A DNA stretch of 64,000 bases from Butyrivibrio sp. FCS014 (lineage in GTDB: Bacteria; Bacillota; Clostridia; Lachnospirales; Lachnospiraceae), in NCBI RefSeq assembly GCF_000526935.1, contig NZ_JAHA01000019.1, forward strand, positions 1 through 64,000, in the 5' to 3' direction. Shown in pieces: positions 18,244 to 27,513 of this stretch. The translations under genes were made by a program, and so were the position numbers. The notes under the pieces are model-generated. The model ran no database searches. It was not told the DNA's origin and saw only the letters and a list, made by a program, of their open reading frames with translations. How positions within the stretch are numbered: position 1 is the first letter of the stretch; each line of letters begins with the position of its first letter.

Positions 18244-19176
18244 CTAATTTGGTGCTGCCGGTGAAGTCGATTGATTGGAAGGAATCTGCGTGCTGCTGAG
18301 CTTCCTTCCGGTGATGATATGGGAAAAGAATGCCGCCATTCCCCTCTGCTTGACTTCTGTAACATCTCCCGGATTCATGAGCTGGTTTGCAATATTCTCA
18401 AAGGCTCTTACAGACTTGGCATTGGGATATTGCAAAGAAACCGGCGACTGCTGCATAACACTCCTTGCAAGCATCTGGTCCTGCGGGATAGCCCCCATGT
18501 ATGTAAGCGGCAGTTTCAGATAGCGGGCGACAACTGCGTTGAGCTTGTTAAAGAGCTGCTGTCCCTCGTCATCAGATGAAACCCTGTTTGACACCACCTT
18601 GACTTTGGTATTCTCCCTGGAAAACCTCGGAGACTGATTGAGAGCCTTAAGCAGCGAATATGAATCGGTGATGGAAGTCGGCTCCGGTGTAGTCACCAGA
18701 ATGATCTCACCGCTTGCCACAAGGAACTCCATAACCGCGCTTGAAATTCCGGCTCCCGTGTCAACTATTATTATATCCGCAATCGCATCAAGCTCTGCCA
18801 GGTTGACAATAATATAAACGAGATAATCCCTGCTTAAGTTGTACATTCCGGAAATGCCGGATCCTCCTGAAATAAAGCCTATGCCTTCAGGCCCCCAGGT
18901 GATGATATCCTTTATATTCTTGCCCTGATAAATCAGATCGCTTAAATTGTGCTTCGGTATAGTTCCGAACATGATCTCTATGTTGGCCAGTCCAAAGTCC
19001 GCATCGAGAATGATGACTCTTTTGCCCATCTTCCTGAACTGTACAGCCAGGTTAATGGCTACATTGGATTTGCCGACGCCGCCCTTGCCGCTGGTCACCG
19101 TAATGATCCTGGCAAGAGGCCTTTGAGGCATGCCGGAGTTTTTGATTATATTTCTTAACTGTGTAGCCTGATCCAT
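18244..19176 (-). CDS. flhG: flagellar number regulator FlhG (YlxH/FleN), MinD-like ATPase
   Basis: Partner ATPase of FlhF controlling flagellar number and C-ring assembly. It has a deviant Walker A (S-G-K-G-G-V-G-K-S-N), switch I (L-D-A-D-F-G-L-A-N), Walker B (I-I-I-V-D-T-G-A-G-I) and a C-terminal amphipathic stretch before a Ser-rich end. The conserved N-terminal activator helix of FlhG is visible as D-Q-A-T-Q-L-R-N-I-I. 310 residues. It directly follows the broken flhF, so its partner may be missing or truncated. Confidence 0.92.
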   Translation of the reverse strand: MDQATQLRNIIKNSGMPQRPLARIITVTSGKGGVGKSNVAINLAVQFRKMGKRVIILDADFGLANIEIMFGTIPKHNLSDLIYQGKNIKDIITWGPEGIGFISGGSGISGMYNLSRDYLVYIIVNLAELDAIADIIIVDTGAGISSAVMEFLVASGEIILVTTPEPTSITDSYSLLKALNQSPRFSRENTKVKVVSNRVSSDDEGQQLFNKLNAVVARYLKLPLTYMGAIPQDQMLARSVMQQSPVSLQYPNAKSVRAFENIANQLMNPGDVTEVKQRGMAAFFSHIITGRKLSSTQIPSNQSTSPAAPN

Positions 19177-19193
19177 ATAAGATTACCCAACAA

Positions 19194-20063
19194 TTAACTC
19201 TTTCCACCCAATAAATTCTTGACTATGCGCTGTGCATCAAAGACAGCGATGTCATCAGGTACATTCTGACCGTTTGTGATATATGCGATCGGAGCCCCTG
19301 TATGTATCCTGATGTTGTAGAGATTGCCCTTGGCTCCCGTCTCGTCCATCTTGGTAAAGATGAGCTTGTAGGCCACCATCTCGGAGTAAGCATCTGCTAT
19401 TTCAATAAGATCCCTGTACTTGGTTGTGGCTGAAAGCACAAGATAATTCTCGCATTCCATCACATCCTCGAGAGTACGTATGAACGATTCCACGCCCTGC
19501 TTAAGTTCCTCGTTGTGAAGAGAATGTCCGGCAGTATCTACCATGATAAAATCATAGTCCTTGAAATCTTCCGCTGCCTGTCTCATCTCCTCCACCGAAT
19601 AGATAACCCTGAAGGGGATCTCAAGTATGGACGCATAGGTGCGAAGCTGCTCTGCCGCAGCAATACGGTATGTATCCACAGTCAAAAGAGCTACTTTCTT
19701 TTTCTGATTGATACGAAGTTCCGTTGCCAGCTTGGCTATTGTGGTTGTCTTGCCGACTCCGGTTGGTCCGATGAATATCTCAGCTCTGGGTCCTTCCGCA
19801 TTAATGTCAATGGGCTCTGATTTGCCGAACTTCAGAACCATTTTCTGGTAGACATTGGCAAGAGCATAATCAAAGGGAAGACCGGGTTTACTGATCTTCT
19901 CCACCTCGTCCGTGAGCTGATTTACGTATATCTCATCTACTTCATTCTCTATAAGAGTATTATACAATAATTTGATAAAGGAGAGTGTCTCCTCGGATAT
20001 AGACGGCGTAAATTTACTGTAGGATTCGAAAGGGTAGATTGCCCCTGTGATCAGTTCAGATGT
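19194..20063 (-). pseudogene. flhF: FlhF 3' part: NG GTPase domain, cut off by an insertion
   Basis: SRP-type GTPase that places the flagellum. This piece keeps the four-helix N domain (F-I-K-L-L-Y-N-T-L-I-E-N-E-V) and the whole G domain: P-loop G-P-T-G-V-G-K-T-T, D-T-Y-R-I-A-A-A-E-Q, D-T-A-G-H-S and T-K-M-D-E-T. The frame stays open back to a TGA at 20066-20064, beyond which the insertion lies. A TTG at 19967 could act as an internal start, giving a 257-residue protein. The N-terminal B domain is at 21777-22262, so FlhF cannot be made in one piece. Confidence 0.9.
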
Positions 20064-20096
20064 TCAAACCTTACTCATTATAGCGCCTGGTTGGAG

Positions 20097-20203
20097 GACA
20101 GTTCAAGGCTGTCATTCTAATCCTTGGTCTGTAGTCAAGCAGATCAAGGATAGGTGTGCGCTCTGGCGCACTTTATTCAAAGGCAGAGGCGTCAGCCTCT
20201 GGC
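20097..20203. repeat. cluster of four hairpins beside the transposase gene
   Basis: Four inverted repeats lie in about 107 bp. 20097-20113 is GACAG-N7-CTGTC. 20120-20151 has 12-bp arms with one mismatch. 20156-20171 is GTGCGC-TCTG-GCGCAC, perfect. 20184-20201 is CAGAGGC-GTCA-GCCTCTG, perfect. The last starts a few bases after the transposase stop and could end its transcript; the others may belong to the element's end. Confidence 0.8.
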
Positions 20204-20209
20204 TTCCTT

Positions 20210-21682
20210 TTAGAACAGTTTCCAGATGTAGTTATGCATTCCGATGCTCATCCACTTCTTCAGCTCTGAACTAAGCTCTACCTGTATGCTATCGACATAC
20301 TTTCCCCACGCCGGATGGGAATACTGTTTTTCTCTTACATGCGCTACTACAGTCTCTACTTCTTCTGCCCCAGCAGCCTTAGGCATTACTGTCTTCTGGT
20401 AACGCACAAGTTCCAGCATATCCCTTTTGTTCCATGTATAGGCACTGAGTCTTGCCATCTTATCAGCGCCTTTTCGACTCCAGCCCATTGGAGTCATGCT
20501 CATTCTTTTTGACAGGACATGACTGACATGACCTTCAGTACTACATCCAGGAATCCTCCTGTATCTAAGCCTTGTCTTGGCTGCAGACCAGTTATCAAGT
20601 ATATAATCAGCGCCTTCTTGCACACGTTTCATTTCCTTGTCGTTTGAGGCATGATATTCAAGCATATCTACCACAGACAGGAAATCTTCCTTACTTCCAT
20701 CCTTGATCATTTCACAGAGAAGCTTTCTGGCATCATCAGCACTATCCATCAAATGGTTTGTCATCTTTATCAGGTATTTTTTGAGGTGGAACTCGTCCAT
20801 CACATATGTGATGCCACTTATCCTTTTTCCCCCAGCCTTAATCCAGGCTCCACCATCTGCTCCTAGGTATATCCTCTTTATGCTGCTTATGTCATAGTTG
20901 TTGTCAATATATGTGTAGACTTCATCCCAGAGTTCACTGTTTGCTTTGCCTTCATAAGAACCACAGAAGAAATGGGCATTAACAAGGTGATGTCTTGTAC
21001 TCTTGGGAGCATCCTTTTCAATGCCCTCATGAACATAGATAAGCTTGTTTATCATTCCATTGAGTTTTCTTCCATACTGGTTGACCTGGAGATCCCCCTT
21101 TTCCTTCTGGAACTGAAGCGACACATGATCTTCATCAGCCTCTATATACAGATACTCAACCTTGCGTTTTCTGCCTCTTCTTTTCTGTTCCTTGGGGAAC
21201 TCGAGAGCATGTATCTTATCCTTTACAGTCTCTTTGCTGACCTCATCAAGGATGCTTGCTGCTTGTCCACCTTTACGATAAGAGGTCTGAACGCTCTCTG
21301 ATAAGAGCTGTGCTATGGCATCTTCTGACATCCTTTCATGAGGGTCAAATGAAAGCATGTCATCCAGTAGATATCTGCGTTCTCCAGTCACCTTGTTCTT
21401 AAACAGTGTCTTGGAAAACATAACCTTTCCAATTGAGGTGATAAGAGACTTCTCGTCAGTCCTTACCACTTCCCATCTTTCCTTTCTCACAGGACTGTCT
21501 TTTAATATCTGGTTGCAGGTTGTAAGGGTTTCAGAAATGTAATCCAACGCCATCTGAAGCGCTTCATTCCTGACCTTGTATATGAAACCTGCAAAGTCTC
21601 TCGGATCCTCTGAAAAATCTTTTGATGCCTTCTGAAGATTTGGTACTCCATTCTCAATAAAATGCTGTATACTATTTAACAC
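20210..21682 (-). CDS. ISLre2-family transposase
   Basis: 490-residue transposase of the ISLre2 (UPF0236) family, which moves DNA through a DDE-type nuclease. Family features visible are E-Y-L-Y-I-E-A-D-E-D-H-V (first acidic site), R-I-Y-L-G-A-D-G-G-A-W-I (second), Y-V-M-D-E-F-H-L-K-K-Y, and the C-terminal P-G-C-S-T-E-G-H-V-S-H-V-L-S-K-R-M (third). The start is GTG at 21682 with a GGAGGAG box upstream. Length is close to the usual for the family and no disruption is seen, so the element may still be active. It has the same orientation as flhF. Confidence 0.9.
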   Translation of the reverse strand: MLNSIQHFIENGVPNLQKASKDFSEDPRDFAGFIYKVRNEALQMALDYISETLTTCNQILKDSPVRKERWEVVRTDEKSLITSIGKVMFSKTLFKNKVTGERRYLLDDMLSFDPHERMSEDAIAQLLSESVQTSYRKGGQAASILDEVSKETVKDKIHALEFPKEQKRRGRKRKVEYLYIEADEDHVSLQFQKEKGDLQVNQYGRKLNGMINKLIYVHEGIEKDAPKSTRHHLVNAHFFCGSYEGKANSELWDEVYTYIDNNYDISSIKRIYLGADGGAWIKAGGKRISGITYVMDEFHLKKYLIKMTNHLMDSADDARKLLCEMIKDGSKEDFLSVVDMLEYHASNDKEMKRVQEGADYILDNWSAAKTRLRYRRIPGCSTEGHVSHVLSKRMSMTPMGWSRKGADKMARLSAYTWNKRDMLELVRYQKTVMPKAAGAEEVETVVAHVREKQYSHPAWGKYVDSIQVELSSELKKWMSIGMHNYIWKLF

Positions 21683-21776
21683 AAGGGGACTCCTCCGTTT
21701 GGTTATTTTGGCTTGGACACCGTAAATAACTATATCACGAAGGAAATCCCCTTTTTCAATTAATCCTACAAAAACT

Positions 21777-22262
21777 TTACGCTAGCTCGGATATATCCGG
21801 TGAAGGTGCAGCCTTTGTCACAGGCTCCTCAGGCTCTGCTGCAGCTTTTTCATAGGTCTTTGGTTCCTCTTTCTCGGTTTTTAAAAAGCTCTTTTCCAGA
21901 AGATTTGAGAGATTATCCAGCTTCTCTTCAATGGCGCTGTTATCATCCTTGACATCCGCCGCGGGTTTGAGGGCACTCCCGTTACTGGAAGCTATGATTG
22001 TATCTCTCTGCCCCGAATCCGACAACGCACTGTTTCTCCCCACAGGCCTGGCGTTCTTGTCCGGAGAATATGTCCTTACGGGCTTTTCCGATTCCTCCTC
22101 AAGAGCAACGGTCACCTCAATCTTCTGTGCCTGGAAGAAAGAAAAGAATCCACTTTTTTTAGCCGGGCGAACATTCATTACCACAATGTTTTGTCCCAGC
22201 TCCCTCTTGGCTTCTTCCGTAGCCTCACTCTCAGTTTTTCCAACATACTTTTTGATAATCAT
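21777..22262 (-). pseudogene. flhF: FlhF 5' part: N-terminal B domain, truncated by the insertion
   Basis: Starts M-I-I-K-K-Y-V-G-K-T-E-S-E-A-T-E-E-A-K-R-E-L-G in FlhF style, with the basic F-F-S-F-F-Q-A-Q segment, then a disordered charged linker. After S-P-D-I-S-E-L-A the frame hits TAA (21779-21777) inside the inserted DNA. The piece follows flhA with 1 nt between them and would give a 161-residue product without GTPase activity. Confidence 0.9.
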
Positions 22263-22263
22263 A

Positions 22264-24324
22264 CTATGCAGTTACCATCCCCACAGATTGTAATTCGATA
22301 GTCGGTTCTACTTCATTGTAGGATATTACAATAAGATCTTTGTAATAATCCTGGGTCATCTTCTTGAAATACATCCTCACAATAGGGGATGCCATGATGA
22401 TGGCCATTCTTCCGGAATCCTCCAGCTTTCTTACCTGCTCCCCGACAGCCGTGAGAATGGACTTGGTCCTTGCGGGATCCAGAGTCAGATATGCTCCGGT
22501 CTCTGTCTGCTTGATACTGCTCATGATCTCCTGCTCTATCTTGGGATCCAGGGTCACTACGCTGGTAGTCTCGCCGGGAATGAAGTACTTATTGGATATG
22601 GCTCTCTTAAGGCTCTGCCGTACATACTCCGTTAAAATATCCGGATCATGGGTTGAAGGTGCAAAGTCAGCCAGGGTCTCAAATATGGTAACAAGGTCTC
22701 TGATGGATATTCCCTCACTGAGGAGATTCTGGAGAACCTTCTCAATCTCACCAAGACTCATGAGCTTAGGCACAAGCTCGTCCACCAGTGCCGGATTGTT
22801 CTCCCTTAAGTTGTCCACAAGGTTCTGAACATCCTGCCTTGTAAGGAGCTCTGCGATATGCTCCCTGATGATCTCCGTAAGGTGTGTGGCAATGATCGAA
22901 GGTGGATCTACAACGGTATAGCCAAGGCTTTCCGCTCTCTCCCTCTGCCCCTCCGTGATCCATGTTGCGGGAAGATGGAATGAAGGCTCCACTGTAGGAA
23001 TACCTGTGATTTCCTCCTCAACATGTCCGGGATTCATGGCCATGTAGTGGTCAAAGAGAATCTCTCCGTCACTGACCTGTATACCCTTAATTTTAATGAT
23101 ATATTGATTGGGATTCAACTGAATATTATCACGCAATCTGATAATGGGAACTACAGTTCCAAGCTCCAGAGCCACCTGACGTCTGATCATAACAACTCGG
23201 TCAAGAAGGTCACCGCCCTGGTTAACATCAGCAAGCGGAATAATACCGTATCCAAATTCCAGCTCGATGGGATCCACCTGCAAAAGGCTCGTAACATTCT
23301 CAGGCTGCCTTATCTCTTCAGCCTCCTGTTCTTCAGGAGTTGCCACCTCTCCTTCTACAGCAACCTCTTCCATGGTCTGGCTTGTGATCCTTCCAAGAAC
23401 AATAAAAGCTGCACCAAAGGTGACATAAAGTATAGTCGGCAAAGGTGAAAAGATACCAAGGCCTGCCACTACGCCACCCACAAGATAAAGAGTCTTGGCT
23501 GTACCGAAAAGCTGGCCGATAAGTGCATGTCCGAAATCTGCCTCTTTTGACCCCTTTGTTACAAGGATACCGGTAGACATGGAGATCATCAGCGAAGGGA
23601 TCGAGCTTACAAGTCCGTCACCCATTGTCAGGATTGAGAAGGTGTTAATAGCTGTATTAACATCCATTCCCTGTCTGATAACACCCATGGCAATACCGCC
23701 AACAAGGTTGACCGCTGTGATGATAAGACCCGCGGTGGCATCTCCCTTTACGTACTTGGTAGCACCGTCCATGGCTCCGAAGAAGCTGGCCTCTTCCTGG
23801 ATCTTTTCCCTTCGGTTCTTGGCTTCGGCATCCGTGATGGCGCCGGTATTAAGGTCCGCGTCTATGGCCATCTGCTTACCGGGCATAGCGTCCAAAGTAA
23901 ATCTTGCCGATACTTCAGCTACACGCTCGGAACCTTTGTTGATAACCATCAGCTGAACGATGATGAGAATGATATAGATGATGGCTCCGACGATCAGATC
24001 GCCGCCGCCCACGAAGGAACCGAATACCTCAATAACCTGTCCGGCACTGCCCTGTGTCAGAATGAGCCTCGTAGATGATACGTTCAGCGCAATTCTGAAG
24101 ATCGTGGTAAACAACAGTACAGTCGGGAAAAAAGACATCTGCAAAACTTCAGTGGCGAACATGGCCGTAAACATGATCACAAAGGAAAGTGACATATCAA
24201 AAGCCAAAAGAACGTCAAGAAGCCAGTCCGGCAGAGGAATAATGAGCATGACAACAGCAGCCACAATGTAAAGTGCCAGACCATAATCAAATACACGACC
24301 TTTAATCTTACTAAGATCCATCAT
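22264..24324 (-). CDS. flhA: flagellar export gate protein FlhA
   Basis: Largest membrane component of the flagellar type III exporter. 686 residues: about eight membrane helices, the conserved FHIPEP-type loop here as A-R-F-T-L-D-A-M-P-G-K-Q-M-A-I-D-A-D-L, and a large cytoplasmic domain (from about residue 330) that forms the nonameric export ring and ends in E-V-E-P-T-I-E-L-Q. The ATG at 24324 is immediately followed by a second Met. It lies between flhB and flhF. Confidence 0.97.
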   Translation of the reverse strand: MMDLSKIKGRVFDYGLALYIVAAVVMLIIPLPDWLLDVLLAFDMSLSFVIMFTAMFATEVLQMSFFPTVLLFTTIFRIALNVSSTRLILTQGSAGQVIEVFGSFVGGGDLIVGAIIYIILIIVQLMVINKGSERVAEVSARFTLDAMPGKQMAIDADLNTGAITDAEAKNRREKIQEEASFFGAMDGATKYVKGDATAGLIITAVNLVGGIAMGVIRQGMDVNTAINTFSILTMGDGLVSSIPSLMISMSTGILVTKGSKEADFGHALIGQLFGTAKTLYLVGGVVAGLGIFSPLPTILYVTFGAAFIVLGRITSQTMEEVAVEGEVATPEEQEAEEIRQPENVTSLLQVDPIELEFGYGIIPLADVNQGGDLLDRVVMIRRQVALELGTVVPIIRLRDNIQLNPNQYIIKIKGIQVSDGEILFDHYMAMNPGHVEEEITGIPTVEPSFHLPATWITEGQRERAESLGYTVVDPPSIIATHLTEIIREHIAELLTRQDVQNLVDNLRENNPALVDELVPKLMSLGEIEKVLQNLLSEGISIRDLVTIFETLADFAPSTHDPDILTEYVRQSLKRAISNKYFIPGETTSVVTLDPKIEQEIMSSIKQTETGAYLTLDPARTKSILTAVGEQVRKLEDSGRMAIIMASPIVRMYFKKMTQDYYKDLIVISYNEVEPTIELQSVGMVTA

Positions 24325-24359
24325 TATCCTCCTTTCGGTTTATTACAGTTACAAACGGG

Positions 24360-25508
24360 TCAGACTTTACCCTGTAAGTGATATACATATGCAAGAACTT
24401 CAGCTACCGCCTTGTAGAGTTCAGGCGGAACAAGCTCGCCAACTTCCACGTTGGTGTACAGCATCCTGGCAAGAGGCTTGTTCTCTACTATTTCAACGTT
24501 GTTCTCTCTGGCCACTTCCTTGATCTTCTGAGCCAGATAGTCAGCACCCTTAGCAACAACTATAGGTGCATCGTTTTCATCCGCATCATATTTGATGGCA
24601 ACAGCAAAGTGAGTAGGGTTGGTGATTACAACGTCCGCCTCAGGCAGCTGCTGCATCATCCTTCGCCTTGAAGCCTCCATCATTCTTCGCTTCTGAGCAC
24701 CCTTTACAGCAGGATCTCCTTCCGAGTTCTTGTACTCGTCCTTTACTTCCTGCTTGGTCATCATCATGTCCTTATGGAACTTCCTGCGCTGATAGATAAG
24801 ATCAATAGCGGCTATAACGATATATGCGGCTGCAAGACGTATTCCAAGGTCTATGATAAGTGAGCCCATAAGCCCAATGGCCTGCTTGAGCGGTATGTCA
24901 TACAGAAGGAAAAGAGATTCCGTCCTTCCGGTAAAAAAGCTGTATATAACTGCTCCCATTATTACCAGCTTAAGTATTGATTTTCCTAGTTCAAAAAGCT
25001 TCCTGGTGGAAAAGATCTTTTTCATACCGGAAATAGGATTAAGCTTTGAGAGCTTTGGCTGCAGAGGCTTACTTGTAGGTTTGAATCCAACCTGAACAAG
25101 ATCGCTTACAAAAGCAATGATAAAAGCGATAATAAAAAACGGAGCTGAAATAATAAACATCGTAAATATGGCATTTGTCAAAAGGCTCCGCAGCAGTTCT
25201 ACGGGTATATACCCTTCGTAGGTTCTTGCCACGTTGGGGATGTTGTTATATATCCTGCTGAAGAGATTCTGAAAGTTGGTACCCATGAATCCATAGCCGA
25301 TCCTGAGTATCAGAAACAGAGCCATTAAAGAAAAGGCTGTCGCAACCTCCTGGCTCTTGGCTACCTGACCTTCCTTACGGGCATCATCCAGCTTTTTGGA
25401 TGTAGGCTCCTCTGATTTCTCGGCGCCGTTTGCATCTTCAGCAAAGAACTGCAGGTTATATTTAATTAGTAACCCGGATTCATCATCCGCCCTGCAAACT
25501 GTATACAA
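24360..25508 (-). CDS. flhB: flagellar export specificity switch FlhB
   Basis: Membrane component whose cytoplasmic domain cleaves itself at N-P-T-H to switch export from hook to filament proteins. The motif I-T-N-P-T-H-F-A-V-A-I-K-Y is intact. The N-terminus holds E-P-T-S-K-K-L-D-D-A-R-K-E-G-Q-V-A-K-S and four membrane helices. The start is uncertain: TTG 25508 lies inside the end of fliR (26-nt overlap) and has no clear ribosome site. The family start would be near L-I-K-Y-N-L-Q-F-F, which lacks a normal start codon, so coupling to fliR or a small indel is possible. Confidence 0.94.
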   Translation of the reverse strand: MYTVCRADDESGLLIKYNLQFFAEDANGAEKSEEPTSKKLDDARKEGQVAKSQEVATAFSLMALFLILRIGYGFMGTNFQNLFSRIYNNIPNVARTYEGYIPVELLRSLLTNAIFTMFIISAPFFIIAFIIAFVSDLVQVGFKPTSKPLQPKLSKLNPISGMKKIFSTRKLFELGKSILKLVIMGAVIYSFFTGRTESLFLLYDIPLKQAIGLMGSLIIDLGIRLAAAYIVIAAIDLIYQRRKFHKDMMMTKQEVKDEYKNSEGDPAVKGAQKRRMMEASRRRMMQQLPEADVVITNPTHFAVAIKYDADENDAPIVVAKGADYLAQKIKEVARENNVEIVENKPLARMLYTNVEVGELVPPELYKAVAEVLAYVYHLQGKV

Positions 25509-26268
25509 AATCAGTTATCAGCTCCTTTGTATTGATAAAGATAAAGTTAACTGCCTGATTCATCATGGCAACGGTAAAGAACATTATCACAAGTCCTATA
25601 ACGATCTTTATCTGTATACCAACCGAGAACATATTCATCTGAGGTGATACTTTGGCAAGAACACCCAGAATGACGTTGGTGGTAAAGGTAATGATAAATA
25701 TCGGGAGGCATATCCTGAATCCGATAACCATGTAATCCTTGGTGAAATTCAGAATTGCCTGAAGCATTCTGTCTGAATGAATAACTGCCCCGTTTATGGG
25801 GATGATCGTAAAGCTGTCCACCAGTGCCCTTAAAATAAACTGATACATTCCGGTAAGGATAAGAGCAACAGTAAGGAACTGTGAATAAAGCGAACCGGTT
25901 ATTGTCACCTGCTGGTTAGTGGAGCTGTCAAACATACTGACCATGGATAAACCGATCTGCATATCCGTAATGGTACCGGCAAATGCGGCTATCTGGTTAC
26001 ACAAAAGAACCGAAAGTCCTATTACCAGGCCAACCATGGCTTCCTTTAGAACAATAACGGCATAACCGGCCACCGTATTGTAATCCGGCGGATAAAAAGG
26101 AACCGCACCGTATAAAAGTATTGATATCATAAGCCCGTAGCCGATCTTGACCACATTTGGAGTCTGAGTTCCGCCAAAGAAAGGACAGACAAATATGAAA
26201 CTCATTATCCTTACGACAATAAGCAGATAAACTTCAAGATCGCCGTAGCTGAAGGTGTAATCTATCAT
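25483..26268 (-). CDS. fliR: flagellar export protein FliR
   Basis: Membrane subunit of the FliPQR export gate. 261 residues with about six membrane segments and the family pattern F-V-C-P-F-F-G-G-T-Q-T-P-N-V-V-K-I-G and A-P-V-M-type N-terminal helices. It ends V-Y-S-L-Q-G-G with a TGA at 25485-25483. The end overlaps the annotated start of flhB, and fliQ stops 9 nt before its ATG. Confidence 0.95.
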   Translation of the reverse strand: MIDYTFSYGDLEVYLLIVVRIMSFIFVCPFFGGTQTPNVVKIGYGLMISILLYGAVPFYPPDYNTVAGYAVIVLKEAMVGLVIGLSVLLCNQIAAFAGTITDMQIGLSMVSMFDSSTNQQVTITGSLYSQFLTVALILTGMYQFILRALVDSFTIIPINGAVIHSDRMLQAILNFTKDYMVIGFRICLPIFIITFTTNVILGVLAKVSPQMNMFSVGIQIKIVIGLVIMFFTVAMMNQAVNFIFINTKELITDFVYSLQGG

Positions 26269-26277
26269 AGTCTTCTC

Positions 26278-26550
26278 CTAGCGCACATACTTGGAGAAAT
26301 CCGACCACAGATTTGTAATGTATCCGGACAGCTCTGTCAGCATCCAGTTACCGATAAGTATTATCATCATGAACACTCCGATAACCTTAGGCACGAAGGT
26401 CAGGGTCTGCTCCTGAATGGAAGTAACCGTCTGAAAAATTGATATAACAAGTCCGATGGTCATTGAGGTCAAAAGAACCGGAAGTGACATCTGGATAATA
26501 AGAAAAAGAGCATCTCTCATTATCTGATTGATATCTGCTAAAGTGATCAT
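26278..26550 (-). CDS. fliQ: flagellar export protein FliQ
   Basis: Small two-helix subunit of the FliPQR gate. 90 residues, with V-G-L-V-I-S-I-F-Q-T-V-T-S-I-Q-E-Q-T-L-T-F-V-P-K, the strongly conserved cytoplasmic loop. It lies between fliP and fliR, as usual. Confidence 0.96.
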   Translation of the reverse strand: MITLADINQIMRDALFLIIQMSLPVLLTSMTIGLVISIFQTVTSIQEQTLTFVPKVIGVFMMIILIGNWMLTELSGYITNLWSDFSKYVR

Positions 26551-26568
26551 CTCTTAATCCCTCCTCTG

Positions 26569-27513
26569 CTAATAGAAGGACTTGACCAGGTTGCCTATGA
26601 TAAGGCTCCATCCGTCCGCAAGCACAAACAACAGTATCTTAAATGGTAACGATATAGTGGTAGGCGGCAGCATCATCATACCCATACTCATAAGTACCGA
26701 TGCCACTACCATGTCTATTACAATAAACGGTATGTAAATAAGGAAACCGATAATAAACGCCGTTCGAAGTTCACTTACTATAAAGCTTGGAACCAGCACT
26801 ACATTGGGAATGCTGTCCAGCTCCCCGTCCCATTCGATGCCGTCTATCTGCATAAAGAGCTTTACATCCTTGGTCTGGGTCTGTCCGTACATGAACTGTC
26901 TGAAGGGCTTCATCACTTCCGTCATGAACTCCTGTTGGTCCAGATCGCCGTTCTCAAAGGGAATGACCGCATCGTTATAAGCCGTTGTAAGTGTTGGCTG
27001 CATAATGAAAAGAGTCATAAAAAGTGCTATACCTATCATTACCAGGTTTGGCGGCGATGTCTGTGTACCGATGGCAGTTCTTGTGAAATGCAATGCTACG
27101 ACGATTCTGGTAAAAGAAGTCATCATAACAAGCAAAGTCGGCGCAAGAGCGATCAGAGTCAAAGTGATCAGTATCCTCAATGCACCGTTTAACGTACCGT
27201 TTCCATTGTCATAGGTAACAGTTACGGTATTTGCAATATTAAGCTTTTTAAGATCATCGGGATCTTCCGAGGAACCGGGATCGTTTATATTGGTCCTCTC
27301 ATCTGTGGTTCCCGTAAGATTGGATTCTCTTTCTGTAGTGGGATCTGTGGGAGTGGTATCTACAACGACACTTTCCGTAGCCTTTGCCTGAAGAGGAACC
27401 GCAAAGGTGAGGAAAGAAAACATAAAAAGAAGGGCAAGGGCCGCAATAAGCCCTTTCCTCAGAAGTCTTCTGACAGAATTATCCAGTTTAAACACTCCCC
27501 GTCTTTTGTTCAT
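26569..27513 (-). CDS. fliP: flagellar export protein FliP
   Basis: Forms the export pore with FliQ and FliR. The 314-residue precursor starts with a cleavable-type signal (L-I-A-A-L-A-L-L-F-M-F-S-F-L-T-F, A-x-A near residue 45), then a Thr/Asp-rich stretch longer than in enteric FliP, and conserved helices with M-M-T-S-F-T-R-I-V-V-A-L, Q-T-S-P-P-N and F-V-L-A-D-G-W-S-L-I-I-G-N-L-V-K-S-F. The ATG directly abuts the fliO stop codon. Confidence 0.95.
   Translation of the reverse strand: MNKRRGVFKLDNSVRRLLRKGLIAALALLFMFSFLTFAVPLQAKATESVVVDTTPTDPTTERESNLTGTTDERTNINDPGSSEDPDDLKKLNIANTVTVTYDNGNGTLNGALRILITLTLIALAPTLLVMMTSFTRIVVALHFTRTAIGTQTSPPNLVMIGIALFMTLFIMQPTLTTAYNDAVIPFENGDLDQQEFMTEVMKPFRQFMYGQTQTKDVKLFMQIDGIEWDGELDSIPNVVLVPSFIVSELRTAFIIGFLIYIPFIVIDMVVASVLMSMGMMMLPPTTISLPFKILLFVLADGWSLIIGNLVKSFY

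Larger units (their letters stand above)
20066..21779 (-). mobile_element. ISLre2-type insertion element inside flhF (ends approximate)
   Basis: The stretch between the two flhF pieces holds one transposase gene, about 100 nt of upstream sequence and about 145 nt of hairpin-rich downstream sequence. I could not find clear terminal inverted repeats or a perfect target duplication. The flanks both encode S-E-L (TCC GAG CTA before, TCT GAA CTG after), a suggestive but imperfect match. Outer limits are therefore only bounded, at about 20064-20096 and 21749-21780. Confidence 0.75.

Noticed and set aside
20030-21785. A perfect target-site duplication flanking the ISLre2-type element
   Set aside because: The nearest match (codons for S-E-L on both sides) differs at each third codon position, so it does not qualify as a fresh duplication.
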